36,757 bases of DNA, taken from contig JAQXEE010000129.1 of the NCBI GenBank assembly GCA_029251005.1, positions 1 through 36,757 of the forward strand, written 5' to 3'. The DNA comes from Flavobacteriales bacterium. GTDB taxonomy: Bacteria > Bacteroidota > Bacteroidia > Flavobacteriales_C > GCA-002722245. Numbering within the stretch: the stretch's first letter is position 1; the number at the start of each line of letters is the position of its first letter. A program made the translations under genes and the position numbers. Positions 16,021-23,578 of this stretch are shown piece by piece. The notes beneath the pieces are model-generated. The model ran no database searches. It was not told the origin of the DNA and was given only the letters and a program-made list of their open reading frames with translations.

Positions 16021-16175
16021 GATTAGAATTGTCAATTTTTTATTTTCAAAAGAAAAATAGTTAAATAAAATTGTTGGATAAATCAGGTGCTTTTAGGTTT
16101 TTAAATGATTTGTTAGCGGTTGATTGGATAAAAAACCTACAAAATGTAAGGTTGTGGTTAAGCGGTTTTGTTTAA

Positions 16176-16592
16176 TTATTCTCCGGAAACTATTTTAGTT
16201 ACTGTAAGCGAGAACAACAAAATCCATAATATCGTTCTGATCCAATTTAAGCGGACCAATTGTGCTAGAAATTTTTCACTAACATTACCTCGCGATATCT
16301 CATTGTGCATCGGCGCAAATTTAAATAAGGTTATTGCCCATAAGAACATAACAATAGCAGCATATAACAGTGTATTAAAAGCTTGATCTTCATATACTTG
16401 AAATAATGAAATACTCAGTTGTCCTAACATTAGAGGAATAACAATGACTGCAATTCTCTTGGTGTAAATATTGTGCCAGTGAATTAAACTTTTTAAAGGG
16501 TAATGAAGAAAGCTTGGATAAATAATAAGCTGTACCATTAGAATAAGCACAAGTAATCCTGAATCAAATAAAAGACGAAAAAATTCTAGCAT
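16176..16592 (-). CDS. Four-helix inner-membrane protein, DUF1772-like
   Basis: 138 residues with four predicted membrane helices (about 5-27, 48-68, 75-95 and 115-135). The segment LVRLNWIRTILWIL resembles the N-W-x-R-T-x-x-W motif near the end of DUF1772 (anthrone-oxygenase-like) membrane proteins, and FAPMHNEI between helices 3 and 4 also fits. Function is unknown. It is a single gene convergent with the 15463 gene. ATG start at 16592. Confidence 0.6.
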   Translation of the reverse strand: MLEFFRLLFDSGLLVLILMVQLIIYPSFLHYPLKSLIHWHNIYTKRIAVIVIPLMLGQLSISLFQVYEDQAFNTLLYAAIVMFLWAITLFKFAPMHNEISRGNVSEKFLAQLVRLNWIRTILWILLFSLTVTKIVSGE

Positions 16593-16740
16593 AATACGAA
16601 TGCTCTAAATTAGAATTAAGTTTATTTAAAAACGAAAAAACACAAGGTAATTAACGTTTTGTGTAGCTTTTCATGGAACCCTTCTATTTATTGCTTTAAG
16701 TATTTTGACTATTTGATTAGTGTAGCGCTTTGATACTTTA

Positions 16741-16798
16741 TCCTAACGCCCCTTTAGGGTGATAGGATTTTATTACCGCGAAGCGGTTGGGCTTTTTT
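16741..16798. repeat. Paired GC-rich hairpins in an intergenic region
   Basis: Imperfect stem 16741-16751 / 16757-16767 (TCCTAACGCCC with GGGTGATAGGA), then ACCGC-GAA-GCGGT at 16775-16787, ending in GGGC and a T run. GC content is well above its surroundings. It could be a degenerate terminator or part of the dispersed element that follows at 16839. Confidence 0.4.
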
Positions 16799-16838
16799 AA
16801 CGAAAATATTTTTGTTCTCATAATTGCCGCCGTTTTAA

Positions 16839-16912
16839 GTCATCCAGATCGTGGCGCGGGATCTTTAAGCAATTTTTTAAAGTTTCGGCAGTCGTACTTT
16901 CTTCTGAATGAC
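16839..16912. repeat. REP-like palindromic element
   Basis: 74 bp bounded by GTCATCCAGA and TCTGAATGAC (9 of 10 complementary), with GGGATCTTTAAG inside. The form GTCATcC...GGATCTTT...AATGAC is typical of short dispersed palindromes in Bacteroidota genomes. The interior is GC-rich (GTGGCGCGGG) against an AT-rich background. Confidence 0.55.
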
Positions 16913-17063
16913 GGTTTTACTTGGTATTCCGTTTGTGTGGACAAACTTTAGATTCATATAAAGATTAGCTTACTTTAATTAAAGGCATACTCAAAATGAA
17001 ATACAGCTCAACTAGGCAGTTGTATGGGTATATTAGGAGGTTGAATAGCTGTACATACAAAAG

Positions 17064-17098
17064 AAAAAACACCTTACGTTTTGCGTAAGGTGTTTTTT
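17064..17098 (-). terminator. Terminator of the PEBP gene
   Basis: Perfect stem of 15 bp (AAAAAACACCTTACG / CGTAAGGTGTTTTTT) with loop TTTTG, 53 bp past the stop codon of the gene ending at 17152. Confidence 0.9.
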
Positions 17099-17151
17099 GT
17101 GCTTGAAAAATACTAGATGGTTTTTTTCAAAACCCCAGTAAAATGTATTTA

Positions 17152-17649
17152 TTATCTTTCGTAATACATTACAATACTCGCTTTAGAAATTGTGTTAGCC
17201 CATAAATTGTAGCCTACAATTGCAGGATTTGTATTTTCATCTAGTCCTAATGTATCTGTTTTTAAGGCATGAACGGTGATGATATATTGATGAGGGCCAT
17301 GTCCTTCTGGAGGGCAAGGACCACCGTATCCTTTTGTGCCATAATTATTAACACTTTGTATAGCGTTTTGTGGAGCTAATTTTAATTCCGGGTTACCTGC
17401 ATTTTCTTCAATGCTGTTAACACTGTTATTAATATCAAATATTAGCCAGTGCCACCAACCACTTCCTGTAGGAGCATCTGGATCATAAACTGTAATGGCG
17501 AAACTTTTAGTTCCCTCGGGTGCATTCTCCCAGGATAGCTCAGGTGACTGATTTTCTCCATCACTTCCCCAATCGTTAAATATTTGTTTTTTGGTTGCCT
17601 GACCTCCGATTGTTTTACTTTTTAATGTAAATGTATTTTTGCTTTCCAT
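17152..17649 (-). CDS. YbhB/YbcL family Raf-kinase-inhibitor-like protein (PEBP)
   Basis: 165 residues covering the full phosphatidylethanolamine-binding-protein fold. Diagnostic segments are the ligand-pocket motif DPDAPTGSGWWHWLIFDI (about 54-71), GTKGYGGPCPPEGHGPHQY and ITVHALKTDTLGL. No signal peptide, so it is cytoplasmic. The biochemical role of bacterial members is unclear; they are conserved small-anion-binding folds. Single gene with its own terminator at 17064. ATG start. Confidence 0.93.
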   Translation of the reverse strand: MESKNTFTLKSKTIGGQATKKQIFNDWGSDGENQSPELSWENAPEGTKSFAITVYDPDAPTGSGWWHWLIFDINNSVNSIEENAGNPELKLAPQNAIQSVNNYGTKGYGGPCPPEGHGPHQYIITVHALKTDTLGLDENTNPAIVGYNLWANTISKASIVMYYER

Positions 17650-17784
17650 ATGTTATTATAATTTGAAGGGCTAAGATATGGGATTTGGGCTGCTTTACTT
17701 TATCTTAAAAGATCAAAAAGTATTGATAAAAGTCCAATTTGACTAAGCATGTTTTGAGGTGAGCCTTATTTGTATAAATGGTAT

Positions 17785-18072
17785 TTAACGTTTGCTTATT
17801 TTATTTCCCGAAATGCTTTTTTGACGAGAGCATTTAAAACGAGTGATTTCAGTACTTCGTTTTTTTAAATGCTTTTGACTTACACCACTATTAACGCGTT
17901 TTCTCCATCGTTTAAAACTCGATTCTTTGAGATTACTGCGCATTATTTTTATCACCTCTTTTTCGAGCAAAGAAAATTGAAACTTAATCGCTTCAAATGG
18001 GGTTCTATCTTCCCAAGCCATCTCTATTATTCTGTCTAAGTCTTTTGGCGAAAATTGGTCTGATTTGGTCAT
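17785..18072 (-). CDS. TIGR03643 / DUF2805 family protein
   Basis: 95 residues. The first 60 carry the family signature: LDRIIEMAWEDRTPFEAI, then a helix ending EVIKIMRSNLK, then SSFKRWRKRVNSGVSQKHLKK. This looks like a small helix-turn-helix protein. The basic tail (KRSTEITRFKCSRQK) is longer than the core. The family commonly sits beside photolyase/cryptochrome and light-response genes; here its neighbours are the divergent alpha/beta hydrolase and FAD oxidoreductase genes. The 273-bp divergent region holds three GTTAAA half-sites. ATG start. Confidence 0.85.
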   Translation of the reverse strand: MTKSDQFSPKDLDRIIEMAWEDRTPFEAIKFQFSLLEKEVIKIMRSNLKESSFKRWRKRVNSGVSQKHLKKRSTEITRFKCSRQKSISGNKISKR

Positions 18073-18132
18073 TCTTTAGAAGTTTTCTTTAGTATTGCGC
18101 ACTATACCCTTAAATTTAGTAATTAAATGTAG

Positions 18133-18175
18133 GTTAAATATACATATTGTTTAACTATTTTAGTACTTAGTTAAA
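18133..18175. promoter_or_regulatory. GTTAAA half-site cluster in a divergent promoter region
   Basis: GTTAAA at 18133-18138, TTTAACTA at 18150-18157 and TAGTTAAA at 18168-18175. The last two form an 8-bp inverted repeat with a 10-bp spacer. The position between the TIGR03643 gene and the alpha/beta hydrolase gene fits an operator for both. A MerR-type light regulator is the usual partner of such clusters, but none is present in the window. Confidence 0.4.
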
Positions 18176-18345
18176 TCGATGTTGAACGTAAAGAAGGTGG
18201 CTTCTGTATAACTTGTGTTAAGATAAACCCCCGTTTGCTAATTAAGTTCAGAACAAATACTTTTTTGCATTGTATTTTAAAGATTGGGATCAACAAAATG
18301 ATGCCGTCAGATACTCTTGAATTCTGTTTTTTTTGATTGCTATTT

Positions 18346-19119
18346 ATGCTTAAATACAAAATATACAATAAATCTATCGATGCCCAGTGGGTTACATTTA
18401 TCCATGGGGCTGGTGGGTCTTCAAAAGTATGGTTTAAACAAATTAAGGCTTTTACTGCTAATTATAATGTTTTGCTTATTGATTTGCGCGGTCACGGAGA
18501 ATCTAAAGGAATGTTTGACACCGTAAAAAAATATTCTTTTAGCTGCATTAGTGAAGATGTAATTGAGGTACTTGATTTTTTGAAAATTAAAGAGTCACAT
18601 TTTGTAGGTATTTCCTTAGGAACAATCATCATTAGAAACATTGCTGAAATTCAACCTAGTATAGTGAAGTCGATGATTATGGCTGGAGCGATATTAAAGT
18701 TTAATTTGATGAGTCAAATACTAATGCGTTTAGGTTACGTATTGCATAGGGTACTACCTCATATGACTATTTATAAATCATTTGCATTGATTATTCTCCC
18801 TAGGCGAAAGCATAAGTCGTCTAGAAATGTTTTTGTTAACGAAGCTAAAAAGTTGTTTCGGAAAGAATTTATCCGATGGTATAAATTAACAAGTGATGTT
18901 AATCCATTGCTGCGTTCTTTTAGGCGCAAAAAAATTAATAAGCCTTCTTTGTTTATAATGGGAGGAGAGGATTACATGTTTTTGTCAGCCGTTGAGTTAT
19001 TTGTTCAAAGAAACTTTTTGGCTCAGCTTAATGTTATTCCTGATTGCGGGCATATTGTTAATGTTCAGGCTGCCGATCATTTTAACCGTATATCTCTTGG
19101 TTTTCTCAGTGAATTTTAA
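18346..19119 (+). CDS. Alpha/beta hydrolase
   Basis: 257 residues from the ATG at 18346; a TTG three codons upstream is less likely. The order of motifs is that of an alpha/beta hydrolase: oxyanion loop WVTFIHGAGGSSKVW, LLIDLRGHGES, nucleophile elbow VGISLGTII (Ser in G-x-S-x-G), acid region SLFIMGGEDYMF, and catalytic His in DCGHIVNV near the end. The cap domain is short and basic. Cytoplasmic. The substrate is unknown. It precedes the FAD oxidoreductase gene by 105 bp on the same strand, and the two may be co-transcribed. Confidence 0.85.
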   Translation: MLKYKIYNKSIDAQWVTFIHGAGGSSKVWFKQIKAFTANYNVLLIDLRGHGESKGMFDTVKKYSFSCISEDVIEVLDFLKIKESHFVGISLGTIIIRNIAEIQPSIVKSMIMAGAILKFNLMSQILMRLGYVLHRVLPHMTIYKSFALIILPRRKHKSSRNVFVNEAKKLFRKEFIRWYKLTSDVNPLLRSFRRKKINKPSLFIMGGEDYMFLSAVELFVQRNFLAQLNVIPDCGHIVNVQAADHFNRISLGFLSEF

Positions 19120-19224
19120 TTCTATTTTTAGGTGATTTTCTTCATGAAATTATTTTTTAAATAGTGCTGTTACTCATAGCGTTAAAATGATATAATAATT
19201 AACTCAAAAAGCCTAGTAAAGGCC

Positions 19225-20463
19225 ATGGATACTAAAAAAGAAAAGGTTGTAATTATTGGCTCCGGTGTTAGTGGATTGACAGCATCAAGAGTTTTGGAAG
19301 AAGCGGGTTTTTCTCCAGTTATTTTGGAAGCAGAATCCCGACTTGGAGGTCGGTTAAAATCTGATCATGTTGAAGGTTATGTATTAGATCACGGCTTTCA
19401 AGTGCTTTTAACCGAATATCCAGCAGTAAAAAAGTATTTGGACTTAGTAGCTCTTGATTTGATTTCTTTGCTTCCAGGAGCAGCTATTAAAACCAAAATG
19501 AAAACTTATTTATTTGGTGATCCACTAAGATCGTTTAGGTTTCTTTTGCCAGTTATTTTTTCTCCGTTGGGCACTTTAAAGGATAAATGGTTGATTTATC
19601 AATTGCAACGAGAGCTGAAGCAAGATTCATTGGATGTTATTTTTAGTAAAGAAGAATTTAGTACAATAGATTACCTCAAAAAAAAGGGTTTTAGTGTTGG
19701 TATAATTGAAAGTTTTTTTCGTCCTTTTTATGCTGGTATTTTCCTTGAACCAGAATTAAGAACATCTTCTAGGATGTTTGAATTTGTTTTTAAAATGTTT
19801 GCAGAAGGTAGTGCGGTAATACCCAAAAAAGGGATGGAAGCAATACCAAAACAAATGTTTAAAAAACTAAAGCATACTCAATTAAGGTTAAATAGTAGGG
19901 TGGTTGATATTGAGAATAATTTTGTTTTATTGGGCGATGGAGGCCGAATAGAGGCCGATAGAATCATCATTGCTTGTGAGACTCCCAAAAATATAAAAGG
20001 ATTGGAAACTACACCCATCCATTGGAATTCATGTCAAAATTTTTATTTCGAAGTAGACAAAGAAGTTGTTGGTGGTCGTTTAATCGGATTGGTAAGGGAC
20101 ACGAATAGTTTAGTTAATAATATATTTTACCCAACCTCTATTTATGGTGAGGTAAAAAAAGGTAAACATTTGCTTTCTGTTACAGTTGTTAACGATAAAG
20201 GATTGTTGCAAGAAGAGTTGATTACAGCTATAACTAAAGAGCTGGAAATGTTATTCTTGTTTGATTATATTCGGTTGATTAAATCTTTTCATATTAAAAA
20301 AGCACTTCCAAAGATTGATGCTCTTGAGTATAAAGTGGGAAAGGATCAGGTTGCTATATCGGAGTCTATTTTTATAGCTGGTGACACGTGCTCTAACGCT
20401 TCTTTAAACGCTGCTATCCTATCAGGTGAGTTTGCTGCTGAGAACGTAATAAAAAGTTTTTAA
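19225..20463 (+). CDS. FAD-dependent oxidoreductase, amine-oxidase / phytoene-desaturase-like
   Basis: 412 residues. The N-terminal Rossmann motif KVVIIGSGVSGLTASRVLEE (GxGxxG) binds FAD, followed by LEAESRLGGRLKSD and DHGFQVLLTEYPA, typical of the protoporphyrinogen-oxidase-like and phytoene-desaturase-like branch. The C-terminal FAD motif is present (ESIFIAGDTCSNASLNAAILSGEFAA). No signal peptide. Related proteins are found in bacterial photolyase-associated clusters; the reaction is not established. ATG at 19225. It follows the alpha/beta hydrolase, and a weak hairpin at 20496 may end the transcript. Confidence 0.85.
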   Translation: MDTKKEKVVIIGSGVSGLTASRVLEEAGFSPVILEAESRLGGRLKSDHVEGYVLDHGFQVLLTEYPAVKKYLDLVALDLISLLPGAAIKTKMKTYLFGDPLRSFRFLLPVIFSPLGTLKDKWLIYQLQRELKQDSLDVIFSKEEFSTIDYLKKKGFSVGIIESFFRPFYAGIFLEPELRTSSRMFEFVFKMFAEGSAVIPKKGMEAIPKQMFKKLKHTQLRLNSRVVDIENNFVLLGDGGRIEADRIIIACETPKNIKGLETTPIHWNSCQNFYFEVDKEVVGGRLIGLVRDTNSLVNNIFYPTSIYGEVKKGKHLLSVTVVNDKGLLQEELITAITKELEMLFLFDYIRLIKSFHIKKALPKIDALEYKVGKDQVAISESIFIAGDTCSNASLNAAILSGEFAAENVIKSF

Positions 20464-20495
20464 AGACGCTTTTTATTTTAAAATTCAATCATCAT

Positions 20496-20518
20496 AATAG
20501 GAATTTTATCATCCTATT
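20496..20518 (+). terminator. Weak terminator hairpin
   Basis: AATAGGA / TCCTATT with a 9-nt loop followed by TTAG, 33 bp past the oxidoreductase stop. The short T run makes this a weak candidate. Confidence 0.4.
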
Positions 20519-20690
20519 TTAGTGGTTGATTATTTTTAAATAAAAATCAATTCTAAAAAACACCCAGTACTTCCTCCTCGTTTTGATTTACTAACGCTTC
20601 TTATTCAGCTATAAACTTTTGATTGCCTGCTTTTAGTGTGCTCTTTTTTATAAGTTTAGTTGTGGCTTTTGTTAAAATTATTTTGCGGCA

Positions 20691-21149
20691 TTAATTTTTT
20701 ATTAGCACGAATGCATTCAACGATGTGGCAATTATTAACCAAACAAAATAGGGTGCTATTAATAAAGATTTGAGCTTTAATTGTGTCCAGTTGGCGTAAA
20801 AAAAGTATCCAATTAAAATGGTTAAAGCGGAAATAATCACAAGTCCCGCAGCAACATTATGGAATTGAAAAAACACAGGATTCCAGCCTGTGTTTAATAT
20901 CCATTGGATCAAAAATAATGTTACCAGCAGAGCCTTGTTTTTAGAAGTGGGCCACAAGTAAGACATGTATATACTAAAGCAAATCATAATGCTTGTCCAG
21001 GCGAACCCAAAAACCCAACCTGGAGGCGTCCAAGGAGCTTTAGATAACTCTTCGTACCATATTGACGGAACTCCTTTACTTGTAAAGAAGCTTCCGATGG
21101 CAAGTGCCAAAAAATTAATTAAGAGAAATATTATTATTCTGTAATTCAT
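20691..21149 (-). CDS. tspO: TspO/MBR family tryptophan-rich sensory protein
   Basis: 152 residues from the ATG at 21149 (MNYRIIIFLLINFLALAIGS). A longer frame begins 19 codons upstream, but its extra part is charged and precedes a clean first helix. Five membrane helices and the hallmark WYEELSKAPWTPPGWVFGFAWT (split here after helix 1) identify TspO/MBR, an integral membrane protein that binds porphyrins and other ligands. NTGWNPVFFQFHNVAAGLV is the second conserved block. TspO genes often accompany carotenoid and photolyase genes, which fits the neighbouring TIGR03643 and FAD oxidoreductase genes. Convergent with the latter. Confidence 0.92.
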   Translation of the reverse strand: MNYRIIIFLLINFLALAIGSFFTSKGVPSIWYEELSKAPWTPPGWVFGFAWTSIMICFSIYMSYLWPTSKNKALLVTLFLIQWILNTGWNPVFFQFHNVAAGLVIISALTILIGYFFYANWTQLKLKSLLIAPYFVWLIIATSLNAFVLIKN

Positions 21150-21229
21150 TCTAACTAGTTTATACTTTTTACAATCAAATATGGTGATGAGAATCAGTTC
21201 TCTCAAATTACTTAAACAAAAGTGATTTG

Positions 21230-22243
21230 TTATTTTTTACAAAACTTAGCCCGCAGTCCATTGGATAGTTTAATTGTGTAGAATCCTGGAGAAAGTTTGT
21301 CAATCTTAATTTCATTTTGGGCTAAAATTGAGTGTTGAACGGTTGATCCAAGAGCGTTTGTTATTATATATTTCATCTTGTTTGTTGATTCTGTTAAATT
21401 TAAACGAAGAACACTAGATGCTGGATTTGGATATAGCTCAATAGTTGTTTTAAGTTCTTTAATTTCACTACCGTTTAAAGATATTGCGTCTTGATACACT
21501 CTTACATAATCAACATACATTTTTGCAGGAAAAGCTGTGTCATCAATGCTGAATCCGGGCCAATTCCCTCCGATTGCCATATTTAATAAGATGAAAAAAT
21601 TATTATGAAATTCAGATGTACCGTTAATTCCGTTTTCAATGTTTACAATATGATATTGGATGCCATCAATAAGCCATTTTATAAATTTATTGTCCCACTC
21701 TACCGTATATGTATGATATTCATTGCTGTTAATCGAAATTCCTGTGCCGTAATTTGCGTATTGTAAGTTGTGATCTTGCCAATGAATAGTTCCGTGTACA
21801 TCGCTGCTTGTATTTACATGCTCCATAATATCAATTTCTCCACAAGCAGGCCAACCAACCGAAGTTATGTTTTCGCCTAGCATCCAAAAGGCTGGCCATG
21901 AGCCATTAAAAGAAGGGAGTGAAATACTCGCTTCAATTTTTCCATAAGTCCATGATTTTAAACCTTGAGTTTTCAGTCTAGCCGAAGTGTAGGATGCGTC
22001 ACCAAAACTTTCTTTTTTTGCTGTAATCACTAGTTTACCATTTTCAATAGTAGCATTTTCTTGGCGGTAGTATTGAAGTTCATTATTTCCCCATCCATCA
22101 CTTCCTCTTCCTGTCTCGAAAGTCCAGTTGGCGTCAATATGAGTAGTGAATTCATCCGACCATACTAACTGCCAGTTTTGGGCGTTAATCGTACTTGCAA
22201 TTAAAATAAAAAGGTAGAGAGTGATTGTTTTAAGGTGCGCCAT
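21230..22243 (-). CDS. GH16 beta-glucanase (laminarinase-like) with T9SS tail
   Basis: 337 residues. Signal peptide 1-21 (ending INAQ). Residues about 23-255 are a glycoside hydrolase 16 domain: LVWSDEFTT, WTYGKIEASISLP, SWPAFWMLGE and the active-site strand GEIDIMEHV, with nucleophile Glu136, Asp138 and acid/base Glu141. The inserted Met gives the ExDxxE beta-bulge form found in laminarinases. Residues about 265-337 form a T9SS type A sorting domain (ELYPNPASSVLRLNL ... GFYTIKLSNGLRAKF). It probably hydrolyses beta-1,3-glucans such as laminarin outside the cell. Single gene; 314-bp divergent region with the YheT gene. Confidence 0.92.
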   Translation of the reverse strand: MAHLKTITLYLFILIASTINAQNWQLVWSDEFTTHIDANWTFETGRGSDGWGNNELQYYRQENATIENGKLVITAKKESFGDASYTSARLKTQGLKSWTYGKIEASISLPSFNGSWPAFWMLGENITSVGWPACGEIDIMEHVNTSSDVHGTIHWQDHNLQYANYGTGISINSNEYHTYTVEWDNKFIKWLIDGIQYHIVNIENGINGTSEFHNNFFILLNMAIGGNWPGFSIDDTAFPAKMYVDYVRVYQDAISLNGSEIKELKTTIELYPNPASSVLRLNLTESTNKMKYIITNALGSTVQHSILAQNEIKIDKLSPGFYTIKLSNGLRAKFCKK

Positions 22244-22556
22244 TTTATTCCAGGATTAAAAGTTGTTTTTGATTTAAAATTAAAGTAAATACGGAGTTTA
22301 GTGCGGGAAAGTTAGCTAAATAATTGAATTTAAAAACCCCAAATCAACTTTTCAGGAAGAGATACAGTTTTTTTCAGAATAATTACCAAAATACATCCCA
22401 TTTCCCTTGTTACAATTAAAACATACTACTCGGAAGCATACGTGGAATTGTGATTAAAACGGTTAAAAAAAAGACCTGATGTAACCAGTCTATTTTTTAA
22501 TTCCCAACTACCAAACGAAATAAGGTGTAACTCACTTAATTACCTACCTTTGTCAA
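22244..22556. promoter_or_regulatory. Divergent promoter region; -7 element abutting the YheT start
   Basis: On the plus strand TACCTTTG at 22545-22552 matches the -7 consensus and ends only 4 bp before the GTG start codon at 22557. A hairpin-like A-run/T-run element (AAAAAAAGAC ... GTCTATTTTTT) lies near 22468-22498. No clear GH16 promoter was found. Confidence 0.45.
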
Positions 22557-23534
22557 GTGCCAATTGTTAAATTCTCTACATATAAACCCTCTTTTTTATT
22601 TTTAAATAGGCATGTCAATACGATTGTTCCTGCTCTTTTTAGGCGAACGATATTGGACTATAAAAGGGAACGCATTGAAACGCCCGACCAAGATTTTTTA
22701 GATCTTGATTTTTCTAGTATAGGAAGCTCTACAGTTGTTGTAATCCTGCACGGATTGGAAGGGAGTGCAACAAATCCTGGTTTAAAAGGCATGGCAAAAG
22801 CCATTAACAATAAAGGATGGGATGCCGTTGGATTTAACCAAAGAGGCTGTAGTGGGAAAGAAAACCGACTAGTAACCTCTTATCATTTTGGGAAATCCGA
22901 TGACCTAAATATTGTAATTAACTACATCAATAACACATACAATTACCAAAATATATTATTAGTAGGTTTCAGTTTAGGAGGGAATGTTGTGTTAAAATAT
23001 ATGGGAGAACCTCAATGGACTAAAAAAAACATTACCGCCGCTGTTGCGTTATCGGTTCCTTGTGCAATAAGAGATTCGGTATATCAAGTAGGAAAGTGGT
23101 ACAACAAGGTTTACATGCTTAACTTTTTAAAAACCTTAAAACAAAAAGTATTGGATAAATGTTTGGAACATCCGTATATGAATATTGATAAAAAACAGGT
23201 CATCACTGCTAAAAACTTTGAAGATTTCGACAATGCCTATACTGCACCTATTCATGGTTTTAAGGATGCCAACGATTATTGGGATCAATCCAGCTCCAAA
23301 CAATTTTTGCCAGCTATAATTGTACCCACTTTACTAATTAATGCTCAAGACGACCCGTTTTTAACTGCTTCTTGCTTTCCATATAAAGAAGCAGAGGAAA
23401 GTGATTTTTTTCATTTAGAAACGCCAAAAAAAGGTGGACATGTTGGGTTTGTTTCAGCTACTGGTATTTATTGGCATGAGAGAAGAATAATAGCATTTCT
23501 TGCAGAACAATTGACTAATGTAAAGTTAAGTTAA
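22557..23534 (+). CDS. YheT-family alpha/beta hydrolase (esterase)
   Basis: 325 residues. The GTG start at 22557 is supported because the family's N-terminus is present from residue 2 (PIVKFSTYKPSFLFLNRHVN then TIVPALFRR) and the next in-frame ATG is more than 70 codons in. Catalytic features are the oxyanion loop VILHGLEGSATNPG, NQRGCSGKENR, nucleophile elbow GFSLGGNVVLKY, acid region LINAQDDPFL and His in KKGGHVGF. Homologues are cytoplasmic esterases of unknown physiological substrate. The -7 element almost touches the start codon, so the mRNA may be leaderless. Confidence 0.9.
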   Translation: MPIVKFSTYKPSFLFLNRHVNTIVPALFRRTILDYKRERIETPDQDFLDLDFSSIGSSTVVVILHGLEGSATNPGLKGMAKAINNKGWDAVGFNQRGCSGKENRLVTSYHFGKSDDLNIVINYINNTYNYQNILLVGFSLGGNVVLKYMGEPQWTKKNITAAVALSVPCAIRDSVYQVGKWYNKVYMLNFLKTLKQKVLDKCLEHPYMNIDKKQVITAKNFEDFDNAYTAPIHGFKDANDYWDQSSSKQFLPAIIVPTLLINAQDDPFLTASCFPYKEAEESDFFHLETPKKGGHVGFVSATGIYWHERRIIAFLAEQLTNVKLS

Positions 23535-23578
23535 TAGGTATTTTAGAAATATAGATCGGGACTTTTAGTTGTAAGCAA

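Noticed and set aside
18317-18526. Small plus-strand open frame of 69 codons
   Set aside because: It overlaps the alpha/beta hydrolase gene in another frame and has no homology signal.
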